A DNA stretch of 64,000 nucleotides from Paralithodes platypus (GCA_032716605.1 CM064552.1:5929069-5993068); one strand, 5' to 3'; counted from the stretch's first letter, positions 20,880 through 32,596 are shown. A program made the numbers and translations. Notes: a model not told the origin generated them from the sequence alone.

Positions 20880-21215
20880 ATTAACCCTTTGAGGATTATG
20901 ACGCGTTTTGACATTATATTTTAGCTACAATTAGACGACTTTAAATACTGTAGCTTAAAAAGGATCAGTGGGAAATTATAATGTAAAACTTGCAAAATAT
21001 ACAAACCAAAACTTAGAAAACAGTAAAAAGACAAAACTTATCAAAATCGCTGTGGAAACAACGCTTAAGCAAAATAAGGATCTGTAGGAAATAAAAGGGT
21101 AAATAAAGGCTATATGAATTAAACCTCTATATACCCTTCCTAATCTGAATGAAATCGTCCAATAATAGCCAGCAAATAGAAACAAATTGCATCTTAGATC
21201 CTCGAGGGTTAATAA
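20880..21215. mobile_element. Family A MITE interrupted by a family E retroposon
   Basis: The A arms are TTAACCCTTTGAGGATTATG on the left and AATAATAGCCAGC through GATCCTCGAGGGTTAAT on the right. The central loop is interrupted by a minus-strand family E copy at 20977-21075. Confidence 0.75.
20977..21075 (-). mobile_element. Family E retroposon, 5'-truncated, with 17-bp target duplication
   Basis: The insert is flanked by AAGGATCAGTGGGAAAT (20960-20976) and AAGGATCTGTAGGAAAT (21076-21092), which differ at two sites. The 3' end GCAAGTTTTACATTATAA lies at the left because the copy is inverted. This duplication, together with truncated 5' ends elsewhere, indicates retroposition. Confidence 0.8.
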
Positions 21216-21428
21216 GATTTTTTACAACAGCCTACTAATACAGTACAGTAATCAATAAACCAATGTAGTTCATGCTTTTTGCATGTCCTTAAATTTAAAA
21301 ATGTTAACATAATGTGGAATAAACAACCAAATGATTGTAAACGGTGTCAAGAACAAGTATTATCAAACTGGACAACTAATAAATAACAATAAGTAATAAT
21401 AGGAGCACAAGGGTTTCACAACTAATAT

Positions 21429-21780
21429 TAAGGGGTACTACTCACTTTTTCTGGACACCCTTCTCCCTCATGTTTAGCATATTTGTATGGAGGTATTAAG
21501 ACGTTTGTTCCGTTAATTTGGCGATTTTGAGACCTTTCACCCCATTACTTTGTCAATATTAAGACCTTTCGTGCCCTTTAGATGTCGATTTTTTTCTGGC
21601 AAGCGATAGCGAGCCTGTAATTTTAGAAGGAACCGGCCTTTGGCTGGCACATTTTCCTACTGAAAAATGTACAAATTTATCTTGATAGGGGGTCTAGGGA
21701 GTGTTTTTTTTAAGCTTGATGGAGGTCTAGGTAGGAAACTAAAAGATACAGGAATTTATACATAATTAGACCCAAAAAAC
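21429..21780. mobile_element. Family D (subtype 1) MITE
   Basis: TTAAGGGGTACTACTCACTT opens the copy. The interior has GACCTTTCACCCCATTACTT, GGCAAGCGATAGCGAGCC and AAGCTTGATGGAGGTCTAGG. Confidence 0.65.
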
Positions 21781-21799
21781 GAGCACTATAGGTAGCACC

Positions 21800-22232
21800 A
21801 ACGAACTTGACAATATTCTGGACCCCTTAACTTATTATAACTCAAAATGAATGAAAGCAATCAGTCTGATATTTCTATCATTTGGGAAGAGTCCACCAGG
21901 GAATAGGTGTGGAAATTTACAGCCACTTTGCTCAAGGTCCTTTTGAGTTACGAAGAGGTCAGAGATGGAGATAATTGTCAAGTTGGTTGGCGCTACCAGT
22001 ACCCCTTAACACTATACCCTCATTATACAGTACATAGGCTAGATAGCTTGTCTCCAAACTCTCATAACATCAACAGGACTTCAGTAATCAAGCTAATATT
22101 TCTAGCATTTGGAAAGAGTCAGCGATGAAATAGATGTGGAGTTTTACAGCCCATTTGCTCTAGCCCTTTTTGAGTTACAGAGGTTGGGGAGTCACAATTT
22201 CTAGCCTACCTATAATGAATGGATATTAGTTG
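21800..22232. mobile_element. Two family C MITE copies, diverged
   Basis: Both carry the interior GAAGAGTCNRCNRGGGAATAG and the GTTTTTGAGTTAC block. The second (about 22011-22232) has recognisable inverted ends: ACTATACCCTCATTATACAG against CCTATAATGAATGGATATTA. Confidence 0.5.
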
Positions 22233-22514
22233 GCCAAGATTTTCACTCACATTAATTCTACATTTCACTCACAAATATTTAAATTTATGGACATCTCAGA
22301 ATTTAACAACAGTACTTCACCCTTTCAATCTGAGATTTTAGTCTTGCAGTGAACACCAGATGATTTTATTCAGCTTAGGAAGACATCTAACAGTCAAGAG
22401 GGCTACTAAAGTACTGTACTGTACCTCAATAAATGCATTCAAACTGACAACTACCATTTTTCCAATCTAGCTACCACCAAAAAATGTTAGCCATTGAGCT
22501 GATGATGATGCGTT

Positions 22515-22740
22515 TTTTACCACCATGCACTCCCTGCTCAAGATCGGGGCTAGGGTGGGTGCCCTTATGTTTCAGGAACTTCAGTGGACATACGCCACAG
22601 ATTGCTGGACCGCGCCGTCCACCAACAGCACTGTCGTCTGCCAATATCACGCACTGGCTGGCCCGAGCCTCGAATCCTTAACCTCTCGGTTTGCAGGCAA
22701 AAGCTCTACCAACCGCGCTACAGCCTGTGGCTGGCATCAC
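22515..22740 (-). repeat. tRNA-derived SINE (family S), minus orientation
   Basis: The minus strand has GGCTGTAGCGCGGTTGGTAG AGC as a box-A-like head and GGATTCGAGGCTCGGGCCAG as the box-B region. The body ends CTTGAGCAGGGAGTGCATGG TGG, then GATGATGATG when read in plus orientation. Confidence 0.8.
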
Positions 22741-22889
22741 ATAATCCAATTTACTGTAGAACTATAATGTCTTCCATGAGGCTTAAGATTATTTCAAGAG
22801 GTTTAGGCTTCTCAAGATTATGAGCTATTCAATCGAATAATTTTCATTTTGTTAAATACCAGCTACCACCAGATGATTTTATCCAGATG

Positions 22890-22953
22890 GAAGGATGGAG
22901 TTGAGAGGTACCCCCTCGGGGATTAAGGCGTCTGGCAATAGATAGATAGATGG
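22890..22953 (+). repeat. LINE family L 3' tail
   Basis: TACCCCCTCGGGGATTAAGG CGTCTGGCAA then (TAGA)n. The same 3' tail ends the longer LINE copies at 34099-35103 and 42656-42879. Confidence 0.6.
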
Positions 22954-22954
22954 T

Positions 22955-23130
22955 GCTTGTACACTCGACCAAAAAACAATGTTTACACTAACATTCTAAA
23001 CATTCTGGAAGTGGGTGGAAATCTTATGATATTACCTCACAGACGTATGTTTCACCCAATTCATACCGTTCACACTAGATTATTTACAGCTCACCAGTGT
23101 AAAGATTGTTTTTTGGTCGAGTGTACAAGT
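22955..23130. mobile_element. Palindromic MITE (176 bp) with about 35-bp termini
   Basis: GCTTGTACACTCGACCAAAA at the left equals the inverted right end ACTTGTACACTCGACCAAAA apart from the first base. The match runs on through AACAATNTTTACACT. It lies directly against the (TAGA)n tail of a LINE fragment. Confidence 0.8.
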
Positions 23131-23174
23131 GATAATGACAATACAGAAAGGTAAAAAAAAAAAAAAAAAAAAAA

Positions 23175-24164
23175 GTACCCTACGGCTGCACTAAGAGTTG
23201 TAAACTGATGACCTGGTGTTCATTGTAGATACTGTAACAGGGGCGGAGGGTGCAGTCGAGAAAATTAGTAATTGGAAGGTTTGAGTATGAATGGTAAGTA
23301 AAGTGGATAGTGGCACTTTGATAAAGAGTGGTACATGGCCATGCACTGTAGGCAAGATAAGTGTAGGCATTAACAATCACATGTGGTGTGTGTGGAGACT
23401 GGGACTGTAAAAATTGCAGTGGAGTGAGAAGCGAGTGAGTGATGAGGTTGGTTTTATCTGTGAGAACTGCCAAACTGAGATAAGGGTGGAAAAGACTTTT
23501 CCGAAAAGGTTGATCAATGAGGATGTTTCTGTGGAGTGAATAGATGGATTCTAATACCAAGGTGACATGATTGCTGCTGGGGGTAGTGCAGAGAGTTCAG
23601 AGTGGATGTTTCAGTAGAGTATGTTGATTAATGCTGCTACCTAGATGACCTGACTGCTGCCAGGGGTTGTGCAGAGAGCAGCAGGTGTAAAAAGTTTAAA
23701 GAAGCGATATGCTTATTGACGAGGTGATTCTCACTCTGAACAAAAGGAAAGTTGTGTGAGAAATGTGTTGATCTATGGCAGTGAGACATAAGCATGTAAG
23801 AAGTAGAAACGCGTAGACTAGGGCATGCCAAAATAATTATCAGTATGTTGTGATAAATGTGCAATGCTGCATTGAGAAACAGACTAACAAGAGGAAAGTC
23901 AAGCGGACAACTTGGATAGTGTATCAGTGAGGTTGACGGACAGGCCACGATGGTTTGTAAAGGATGTGTGGTGATACTAGGTGAAATGTGTTATATCTAC
24001 CGTATAAGAAAAAGGTGTGGCTGTGGGAACACCAAAGGAAATTCTGAAATGAGGTTCCGAGGAGTGATCTAAAGTTCATGAGGCTTATTAACCTGACAAG
24101 CGCGAAATAGACCTAGGGGCTAGGGTAGTTATTTGTGCATTTCTAGCCTTGGATTCTGACAGAA
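23175..24164. other. Decayed sequence, possibly an old LINE
   Basis: Starts after an A run (23153-23174). On the plus strand near 23740-23800 one frame reads CVRNVLIYGSET, a motif of LINE C-terminal domains, but stops are frequent. Minus-strand open frames at 23180-23560 show no domain. The two parts begin with similar text (CTGCAC/TAGATGACCTG and GGGGGTAGTGCAGAGAG) and may be a diverged duplication. Confidence 0.3.
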
Positions 24165-24700
24165 TTAGTTATATTTACAATATAGAGCATTATTTGTTTT
24201 CGGTATGCTTTTATTTTACATATATGATGTATATATGAACCTTCAAGAGTGCTAAAATAAGTGGGAAAAGCATTTGGGTGGTGAAAAACGAAGATATTGG
24301 CCACCCGGTCATAATCTCAGGCGAGAGAGCCACAGGCAACCCTCCTCTCTCGCTGTCTGTGAGGTAACTGAGACGAGCGGGGCGGTGTGGGCCGGTGTCT
24401 GGGTGTTGCATAACGATCTTTTCTGCAACCCACTTGTGCTACATTATCGCGGGAGAGAAAAATAACCGATAAATGATGATAATAAGAGGAAAAATAGGTG
24501 ATAATTGAGGAGGGGAGGGAGGGGGGAATAAGGTGGGGAAGGAGGGGAGGGGGGTGGGTGAGATTTACATGGATGAGTACTGGAGGGGAATTATCTCACC
24601 TAGAGACAAATTCCTTTGTTTTGATAGGCCCTTTTTTTTTATGGAAGGCTTTTTTTATGGTCTTGCTTCCGTGAGGCCTATCGCGTTCCCTATAGGAAGC
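24165..24700. repeat. Family F dispersed repeat
   Basis: It shares GGTGGTGAAAAACGAAGATA-like sequence, GTCATAATCTCAGGCGA, GATAATTGAGGAGG and GGAGGGGAATTATCTCACCT with 45405-45900. The class is unknown. It is followed by a short tandem CTTCCGTGAGGCCTATCGCG (24665 and 24702). Confidence 0.55.
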
Positions 24701-24748
24701 CTTCCGTGAGGCCTATCGCGCTTGCCGGGTTAAGAGACAATGTCACAA

Positions 24749-24979
24749 GCCGTAGTGCGGTTGGTAGAGCACCCGCCTGCAAACCGTGAGGTTGTGGGTT
24801 CGAGTCTCGGCCAGCCAGTGTGCTATTTGGTAGATGTCAATGCAGTGGTCTAGCAATCTGTGGCAACTGTTCACTGAAGTCCCTGATCATCAGGGCACCC
24901 ACCCTAGCCCAGCTATTGAGAAGGGAGTGCATGGTGGTAAAAAATGCATCATCATCATCATCATCATCATAATCATCAT
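24749..24979 (+). repeat. tRNA-derived SINE (family S) with (ATC)n tail
   Basis: AGCCGTAGTGCGGTTGGTAG AGC is a box-A-like head and GTGGGTTCGAGTCTC the box B. The body is CAGTGGTCTAGCAATCTGTG and CACCCACCCTAGCCCAGC, ending in TGCATCATCATCATC. It is the best-preserved copy in the window. A true tRNA is unlikely because the 3' half does not pair as an acceptor stem. Confidence 0.85.
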
Positions 24980-24984
24980 GAATT

Positions 24985-25255
24985 AAATTGTAAAACTTGC
25001 AAACTAAACAAACCAAAACTTGGACAAAGACAATATAAAGGCAAAATAACTTAACAAAATCGCTATGTGGAAACAACGCTTACTAAAATCAAATTTATGA
25101 AATAAAAGAACACAATCCACAGTTGAACAAGCAGTGTCAAGTATAGCCATCAGATGACCAAAGTAAAGGTGACCCTTGCACAGGCTTAACTTAACTTTCA
25201 ATATGATAATGAATAGGAAGGACATCTCAAAACGAAAGGAATAACATATTGGCTG
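24985..25255 (-). repeat. Family E retroposon, minus orientation
   Basis: It begins TGTAAAACTTGCAAACTAAA (the inverted 3' end) and extends through TCGCTATGTGGAAACAACGC to AACACAATCCACAG. The distal part diverges. Confidence 0.6.
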
Positions 25256-25628
25256 TAGTAGAAGTTCTTTTTAAGCTGAATAAATGATCTTGTGTTAATC
25301 AATTTGTTCATTACCCACTTTTTTCACTCTCAAGAAAGGTAGTAGGACCATAAACCATAACAAATAGGAAGAGGACACACAAGTATTACGATAGGTCCAG
25401 CCCACCATTATTTGTTACCCAGAATAATGTATAAAAGATGTCATTAACTCAAGAATTGTTTGTATCATTAAAGTAACTACAAGATCTCATTCATATGCTG
25501 CAGAAAATCTTGCAATGCTAATAAGACTAAAATATAAACTATACGATCATACTAAAAGGTAAAGCAACTATGGAAGTCTCCTGAGCCACTGCTTAGCTAC
25601 TAAATTAATAATCTCCTGATTGTACAGA

Positions 25629-26170
25629 ACTGAGGGCGATATCACACAAGCGCTTTTTCCGTCAATTTTTTATGAGCAAGTTTTTTCTTGTACTGGACTA
25701 GTTTTTGGTATTTTCACATTGGAAGCGACAACTAAACTGATTGCATAATTATGATTTAAAGAGACTGAAATAACATATAACTTTACTTAAAGGGGGATGG
25801 GCGTATTTATTTCCTCATTTATGTATCTTTTTGTAAAAAAATTAGTTTCCTCTCTAGACCTCCATCAAGCTTAAAAAAGCATTCCCCGAGATCTTCCTTC
25901 AAGATAAATTTGTAAAAAAAATTATTGCAAATTGTCCCGGCCAAAGGGCGATTTCTTTTAAATTACAGGCTCGCTATCGCTTGCCAGGATAAAAAATTAT
26001 ACCTAAATGACACCAGTCTTAATACTGTATTGACAAAGAAATGCGCCGAACGTCATCAAATCTGAAAACTAATGAGATTAAACATGAGGAAAAAGAGGGA
26101 CCATATAAACGACCCATCTCCCCCTAAGAAGATGCCAGACCGTAGTTGCCCTAAAAAGCGCTGGTGTGTC
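25629..26170. mobile_element. Family H repeat interrupted by an inverted family D MITE
   Basis: The outer ends are GCGATATCACACAAGCGCTT and, inverted, GCTGGTGACACACCAGCGCT. The D insert spans about 25787-26129, bounded by TTAAAGGGGGATGGGCG and CCCATCTCCCCCTAA, and contains AGCTTAAAAAAGCATTCC and GCTCGCTATCGCTTGCCAGG. Confidence 0.65.
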
Positions 26171-26310
26171 ACCAGCTTGATTCACTCAGATAACACATGG
26201 GAGTTTTGCACCGGACTTAGGATGTGCAGAAATCTATTAACAACTGCAAATACAATGCCAATGGTTGGAAATACTGAATGCATATAAACTGTACAGCCTA
26301 CAAAATCACA

Positions 26311-26499
26311 CCCATATAATGTGGTTCCATGTCATCTCAACCAGCAGACCATTTCAACCAGTGCCAAATTAACCCAGACCAACCAAACCAGTGCCAAAAT
26401 ATAGTACTAACCTAACCATATTGGTTGATTTGGTACTGGTTGAGAGCTACTGGTTGAAATGGTCTACTGGCTGAGTTGACCAGTCACCATATAATGTAC
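26311..26499. mobile_element. Palindromic MITE-like repeat rich in AACCAGT
   Basis: CAGACCATTTCAACCAGT on the left is inverted on the right as ACTGGTTGAAATGGTCTACTGG. Inside, ACCAACCAAACCAGTGCC pairs with GGTTGATTTGGTACTGG. The outer ends pair through CCATATAATGT. Confidence 0.65.
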
Positions 26500-26948
26500 A
26501 TGGCAAACCACCTGGATTTATATAGTATACCATCGATAACACTGAACACAATGAGCCTAGCAACAGAGAAAACGTTATGTTATGGAGATCTGTACATGTA
26601 AGCAAGCACATCAAAGCAGAAAATTCATACACAGAACATACACTGCAGATGGATACAATAAACAAAGCAAATTTCATATAAAATAATATGTTCATAATGG
26701 TAGCTTCAAAAGTTTTCCATTAAAGGTCAGTGTAAAATTTGCTTGCAAATCTTTCCTCTATATAATATAGTCTTAGACAGAGTTTGCACGATATATAAAA
26801 CTATCAGAATTCAAAAAAATCTTTTTGTACGTGAGATTCCATGATATTTTGGTGCTTCACACTCCAAAACCTTCTATAGTCCATGGGCTAGAACCAAAAT
26901 TAGTAACATCTAAGACATTGCTGTATCTTACTTGTGGTCGGTACAGTA

Positions 26949-27656
26949 CAGGTCTCCCTCGATATACGATTGGGTTACGTTCCTGAAAACCTGATCTTAA
27001 ATAGAAAAATATGTATAGCAAACCCTAAAATTAATGGGGTAAATGGGGATGCATTTTGGAACCAGCCAAAACACAAACACAAACACCTAAAAACCTATAC
27101 TATAATAATATCCTAAATTGGGGCATTGGATAGTGAGGGAGACCTGTATTAGAATATCCAGGGAATTATGAACGCGGCCATACATCGTCCCAACAAAACT
27201 ATATGTGGCTTCCCTCCATTGGATAGTGAGGGAGACCTGTATTAGAATATCCAGGGAATTATGAATGCGGCCATACATCGTCCCAACAAAACTATATGTG
27301 GCTTCACTCCATTGGATAGTGAGGGAGACCTGTATTAGAATATCCAGGGAATTATGAACGTCCCCACTCCATTGGATAGTGAGGGAGACCTGTATTAGAA
27401 TATCCAGGGAATTATGAACGCGGCCATACATCGTCCCAACAAAACTATATGTGGCTTCCCTCCATTTACGATGCCCCAATTTATTTGGTTATTATAGGTT
27501 TTTAGGAGTTTGGGTTTGGGTTTTGGATGGTCTGAGAACGCATCCCCATTTACCCCATTAATTTTGGGGTTGATAATAATGAAATTGCTTTGCGATTTTT
27601 CAATTTAAGATCAGGTTTTCAGGAATGTAACCCAATCGTAAATCGAGGGAGACCTG
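26949..27656. mobile_element. Non-autonomous Tigger-like element with internal tandem repeats (708 bp)
   Basis: CAGGTCTCCCTCGATATACG at the left and inverted CAGGTCTCCCTCGATTTACG at the right extend over about 55 bases (GATTGGGTTACGTTCCTGAA, AACCTGATCTTAAAT). TA flanks both ends. Tigger-group elements have comparable ends (CA...CTCG...GGGTTACGTTCC). There is no coding capacity; the centre is a tandem array. Confidence 0.85.
27124..27465. repeat. 93-bp tandem array inside the Tigger-like element
   Basis: Units start with CATTGGATAGTGAGGGAGAC at 27124, 27217, 27310 and 27370. Three are full length (93 bp) and one is shortened to 60 bp. Every unit includes GAGGGAGACCTGTA, the element's own terminal sequence, so the array may have grown from a terminal fragment. 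Confidence 0.9.
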
Positions 27657-28279
27657 TACCACAAACATAATATAATTGAGGTTAAGATGCCGACCTTAGA
27701 GACCGTTTCCCTAAAGTTACTTGTCAAATCAAGAGCAGTGGCAAGTACTGTATACTGACGAAGCTATACCCTACATAATATCATATAATATTCACTCCCC
27801 ATACAGACTGTAATAAGAAAGTAACACCATTATAACTTAAATTCAAACAAAAGGGATTGGATGATGATTCCTGAAATCTATTGATTTTTATTAAGTTTCT
27901 TTTTACTTAGACATTTTATTTTAATTTATCACTTAGTTTAATGCTTCATTTATACTGTACTTTGACTCATTGACGTAGATTCAAAATTAAATTTTCATTC
28001 ATTGCCCCACTTACAGTATATTAATTGTTTAAATTTTTCTATGCACATGCATGTCACTAATTCATTACGTAATATTCCCTTACAGTAGACCTCTCTTTCA
28101 GACTGTCTGGAAGGGCAAAACTTCCAAAAGTGTGCAACACTATCACTGTCTTTCCAACAATTCCCTCAAGTCTTTCGGAATTTGACCCATACTCCTAAAC
28201 ATACCCAATCATTGCTGGTGGTAATTATTATAGTTTGTTTATTAATTTCATATTGTTTTGTTTATTTCAGTACATTAGT
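27657..28279. other. AT-rich spacer
   Basis: No exon, RNA gene or repeat was recognised with confidence. Confidence 0.45.
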
Positions 28280-28387
28280 TCCACATTGTGATTTATATAA
28301 GGTTGATTCTCTTTTTATTGTGCAGTTTCTGGTTTTGGTTTGTTTGTTTTACAAATTTTACATGATAAACTATGATACACTAGTTGA

Positions 28388-28625
28388 TGTACGGCCACAG
28401 ACCATAGCACGGTTGGTAGAGCACTCGCCTGAAACTGTGAGCTTGACAGTTCGAGTCTCAGGCCAGCCAGTGTTTATTATTGGCAGACGCCAGTGCTGTG
28501 ATGAACGGTGCGGTCTAGCAATCTGTAGCAACTGTTCACTGAAGTCCCTGATCATCAGTGCACCCACCCTAGACCAGCTCTTGAGCAGGGAGTCATGGGG
28601 GTAAAAGATGCATCATCATCACACT
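28388..28625 (+). repeat. tRNA-derived SINE (family S)
   Basis: ACCATAGCACGGTTGGTAGA GC, ACAGTTCGAGTCTCAGGCCA and the shared body CTAGCAATCTGTAGCAACTG lead to a short CATCATCATC end. A family E 3' part (about 28280-28372) lies directly upstream. Confidence 0.8.
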
Positions 28626-29224
28626 GACGAAGCTGACGAAGTTATTGTAGTTATTGTAATTGCAATGAGAAGTACCAGTACTTCAACATTTGTACTCTTC
28701 CTGCATTACTACAACAAGTGTATCGTATTGACTGGCTTGGAAAACAGCAAAACTACAGTAATTGCCATCAACAACGATAGGGTGTGTCCAGGAATACGAG
28801 CCTATGTCGTAAAAGAGAGAGGGGAAGACCAAATCAGATACCTAGGCTGGAAACCAATACGGTATCTCCAGGGTTCAAAGGAAATGGGTTATATGGTATA
28901 GTTTCATTTAGATAAATCACATCATTTACATTCATCATCTATTCGTTCACATTCATCATTACAATCACAAGACCGGTAACTAAATCGCAGATAAGTTTGA
29001 GTGTCATCTAGCCGTTACGTATATACAACTCCCGATAAATGATACTAAACGACGTAACACTTAAACCGTACCGTGTAATTGTATAGCAGAGGGTTAGCAA
29101 AGACTCGGTAAGACTAGATACCAACAGGGAACTCTCAATTCCTTATACAGTATATCGTTACAATAGCTACAGCGTACAGACGGATTCAGGCGTCCCCACA
29201 ACCTTGATGATATAATGTGTACGG
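28626..29224. other. Spacer with one short open frame
   Basis: A 97-codon plus frame (28608-28901) begins in the SINE tail and shows no recognisable domain. It is probably not a gene. Confidence 0.35.
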
Positions 29225-29470
29225 TGCAGTACTCATTTACTAATTCCTTAAACGTGACAATAGTGCGTTGTTATGTGTGCGATTAGTTTGCTTGGGACAC
29301 AGATTAACTTGCTCATGTAGTAATGTACACCCTATGTGGTGGATTGTGTTCATAAATTTTATTTTAGTAAGCGTTATTTCCACATAGCGACTTTGATAAG
29401 TTATTTTACCTTTATCTTATCGTCCCAGTTTTAGTTTGTTTAGTTTGCAAGTTTGACATTTTAATACAGT
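29225..29470 (+). repeat. Family E retroposon, near full length
   Basis: It runs from ACTAATTCCTTAAACGTGAC through GTGCGATTAGTTTGCTTGGG, AATGTACACCCTATGTGGTG and ATAGCGACTTTGATAAGTTA to GTTTGCAAGTTTGACATTTT. Copies at 32108-32346 and 34255-34492 cover the same span. Confidence 0.75.
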
Positions 29471-29580
29471 AGTGACAAACTTATTAACGTCCAGTCAAAG
29501 CTCACTGATTCTATAGTACTGTACAGTATTCATGTAGTGACAACATATTAACGTACAATCAAAGCTCACCGATTCATAAT
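29470..29580. repeat. Two-copy tandem repeat
   Basis: GTGACAAACTTATTAACGTC and GTGACAACATATTAACGTAC start two units about 58 bp apart. Each continues with CAAAGCTCAC and GATTC. Confidence 0.7.
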
Positions 29581-29956
29581 TAAATCACCAAATATCCATG
29601 ACAAAAATACTTCTGATCCCAAGTTTTACAAATTTTCACAAGTTTTAGCCAATTTAACTTTGTATCAGTTTAACCCCTTGACTACGAGAGGCCTTTCTTG
29701 AATTGAATAAAAATTGACTGGTGGTATCTAGATGTATAATGAAAGTCGTCCAACAGAATGAAATTAAATTGAGCTAAGAATATTAATAACTGCAACTGAA
29801 AACAGCCTCCCTATTCTAAGTAAAATTGTCTAACATCACCCAGAATCCAATAAAAAAAAAATCCCATAATGTAAGGGTTGAAGGCATATTCATCTCTACG
29901 AATGAGTGGTTTAATTGTTATTACCATAGTACTGTATTTTGCTACTTTATATATTA

Positions 29957-30115
29957 TAATGTAAAACTTGCAAAATAAACAAACCAAAACTGGGACGACA
30001 CAAGATAAATGCAAAAGAACTTATCAAAATCGCTATGTGGAAATAACGCTTAATATATGAATCTGTCACAACTCGATCACTAGTTGAACAGGGTATAGTC
30101 ATCTTCACCATACAC
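29957..30115 (-). repeat. Family E retroposon, minus orientation
   Basis: ATAATGTAAAACTTGCAAAA at the left is the inverted 3' end. AAATCGCTATGTGGAAATAA follows. Confidence 0.65.
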
Positions 30116-31033
30116 ACATTTTCATCAAGGCTGTATGGGACCTGAGCCCATCTGTGCTTACTCTTGGACATACAGTTCTAAAATACTCCATTAGGTCATA
30201 AAAAAATATGCCTCTGGGAAGCTATGTGAAAGAAGCATCGGAGCTATGGGAGTCAAAGACCTCGTAAGACAAGATTGGCCCGAAAAATACTGTACGTCTG
30301 GTTACTTTGAAAGCTACACTAACTAGAGCTATTTCTTCTACATGTACTGTACTCTTAATTTGCCTCCATTTCTGATGGGCAATCTTTTTATTTATAGTGG
30401 ACTAAGTACTTCACAATGAAACATTTTTATATTACCTCGTTCAATCAGACAATGATATCTTTACTTTATCAATGTTACTGCCACATGATTTTATTCAGCT
30501 TAGTGAATCACAAGGGCTAGAGAGTACAATATAAAACCCTTTAACTCTGACAGGTCCTCTTGCAGACATATTGTCCAAAACACTGATCGACAGATAAAAA
30601 CCAAAATTATTACCAGGGACCAACAAAGCCATCTAAGATAATTACCGACTCTACCTGTCCGTCTTGAATGGGCCCCGGTAAGGTTTTGGATGGCCTTGAT
30701 CGATCATTCTGCCTCGTTTCTAGCCATCGATCACATGACTCGGACAAAAGGTAGCAAGAGTAAAACTTTTCCTTACCTGATTGAAAGGGTAAAGTTTGTT
30801 ATTTTCACAACCACAACCTACATGGTACTGCAGTACATCGAAAATCTTAAACACCTCAAAATGCATCACAATAATGACTTAAAAGTATATTTCAGACGGA
30901 GAAATTGTTAGATACCATGATAACAACTTGAGCTTCCGCCACCAGTCTGGCACTAATTTCTGCTACGGTCAACAACGCTCAAGTCATCGCTGTAATAGTC
31001 ACCATCTCCTCTATAAATCATCCATAATTATAT
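30116..31033. other. Spacer with a family A fragment
   Basis: A fragment at about 30466-30570 (ATGATTTTATTCAGCTTAG) resembles one arm of family A. The remainder shows no recognised gene. Confidence 0.4.
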
Positions 31034-31290
31034 TATAATGTAGAACTTGCAAAATAAACAAACTAAAACTTGGACAAACACAGTAAAAGGATTTTTTTTT
31101 TTTTTCAAAATCGCTATGTGGAAACAACGCTTTAAGCAAAATAATAATTTATAAATAAAAGAACACAATCCACCACATAGGGTGTACATTACTACATGAG
31201 CAAGTTAATCTGTTTCCCAAGCAAACTAATCGCACATATAGTCGCCTATACAAGTAGCTGGTACACAACTTTATGATAAACTTGAGAACA
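31034..31290 (-). repeat. Family E retroposon, minus orientation
   Basis: ATAATGTAGAACTTGCAAAA, TCGCTATGTGGAAACAACGC, AACACAATCCACCACATAGG and GCAAACTAATCGCACATATA cover nearly the whole family consensus in reverse. Confidence 0.75.
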
Positions 31291-31489
31291 TGAACATTAA
31301 TTAAAAAGCTTACCTGGGCATATGCCTTAAGGGAATGTTTTAAAATATTTCATCAGTGTATCAGAATTGTTCAATACAATTTGTACCACCTTTCACATCA
31401 TACATATGTACATTCATTCTAAAGAATGATTGATCCACAATAAGTACGGTTCCAGTCTTACACCTAATACTGGCATTCCAGGGGGCCCT

Positions 31490-31815
31490 GTTTTGGGATG
31501 CCTCGCTTGGCGAGTTATTATATTAGAGATAAATCAAAATATCTACCCTCAAGTTCTTCTATAATTTTAGTTCTATGTCTACCACTTCACAAAGGTCCCT
31601 CCATATTCACCTACAGCTCTTCACCCAATTTTGATCAACTATGACCCATCCTCTCCACATGCCACAACCAACCAAGCCTGTTCATGCCCATCTCTTTGCT
31701 GATACTCCTAATAACCAACCGCCACCTTAGTTCCTCATTAGTTACGTTATCTTTGGGATGAACGACACCTATCCATTTTGCCATTCTCATTTCATTACAT
31801 TCCACTTCAATACAT
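31490..31815 (-). pseudogene. Decayed LINE C-terminal fragment
   Basis: The minus strand, with frameshifts and stops, reads VVHPKDNVTNEELRWRLV, EMGMNRLGWL and VERMGHS. This is the pattern that follows the reverse transcriptase in RTE-like elements (NEELR..., LRWFGHVERM). Confidence 0.45.
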
Positions 31816-32107
31816 CTATATAAGCAACACGGTCATACAAATTGTACTTTTAAAGCATGCCGATTCAATTTAGTTATCTCCGTTTGGCTAATATTTACGT
31901 TGCGATTATTGTCATTGATTTGTTTGCTGTGTTTGGCATGCATTCAGTTATGTTGTAAAGTTTTTTAATATGAACATCTAATATCACGTTGATACTGTAT
32001 ACAGGATATATTAGGACATGAAATCAAATTGGTAATAAAGTTTAACCATACCACAACCTAAGACTGAAACTGAATATTTTAAAGAGCCTTTAGTCTTGAA
32101 AGTGTAC

Positions 32108-32346
32108 TGTACTTGAACGTGATGATAGTGCGTTGTTATATGTGCGATTAGTTTGCTTGGGAAACAGACTAACTTGCTCATGTAGTAATGTACACCCTAT
32201 GTGGTGGATTGTGTTCTTTTATTTATAAATTATTATTTTGCTTAAGCGTTGTTCCCACATAGCGATTTTGATAAGTTGTTTTGTCTTTTTACTGTGTTCG
32301 TCCAAGTTTTGGTTTGTTTATTTTGCAAGTTTTACATTATAATTAT
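32108..32346 (+). repeat. Family E retroposon, near full length
   Basis: CTTGAACGTGATGATAGTGC starts the copy and GTTTGTTTATTTTGCAAGTT TTACATTATAA ends it. Confidence 0.75.
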
Positions 32347-32596
32347 GTTATATTATGTAGTTAGTTATGGTGATTTTTATGGTGATTTTTAACGAGAGAT
32401 GGCGACTTTAACGCCATGGTGACTCGAGCAATAGTGACGTTAAGAGACTCCGAAAACTGCTACGATCTTTACAATGTGAAATGTGACTTGAAAGACATCT
32501 GACATTTTCTACTCTCCACTCCCTATACTCCTGGGTGACTAGCTGATTATCATGGTATATTAGTTAACATTCAGTGATAAATACCAACCACTTAAA

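Noticed and set aside
24749..24822. tRNA gene
   Set aside because: A good box A and box B are present, but the 3' acceptor strand does not pair and a common non-tRNA body follows in four copies, so it is a SINE.
28182..28604. 140-codon plus-strand frame
   Set aside because: It runs through family E and SINE sequence and is a product of their composition.
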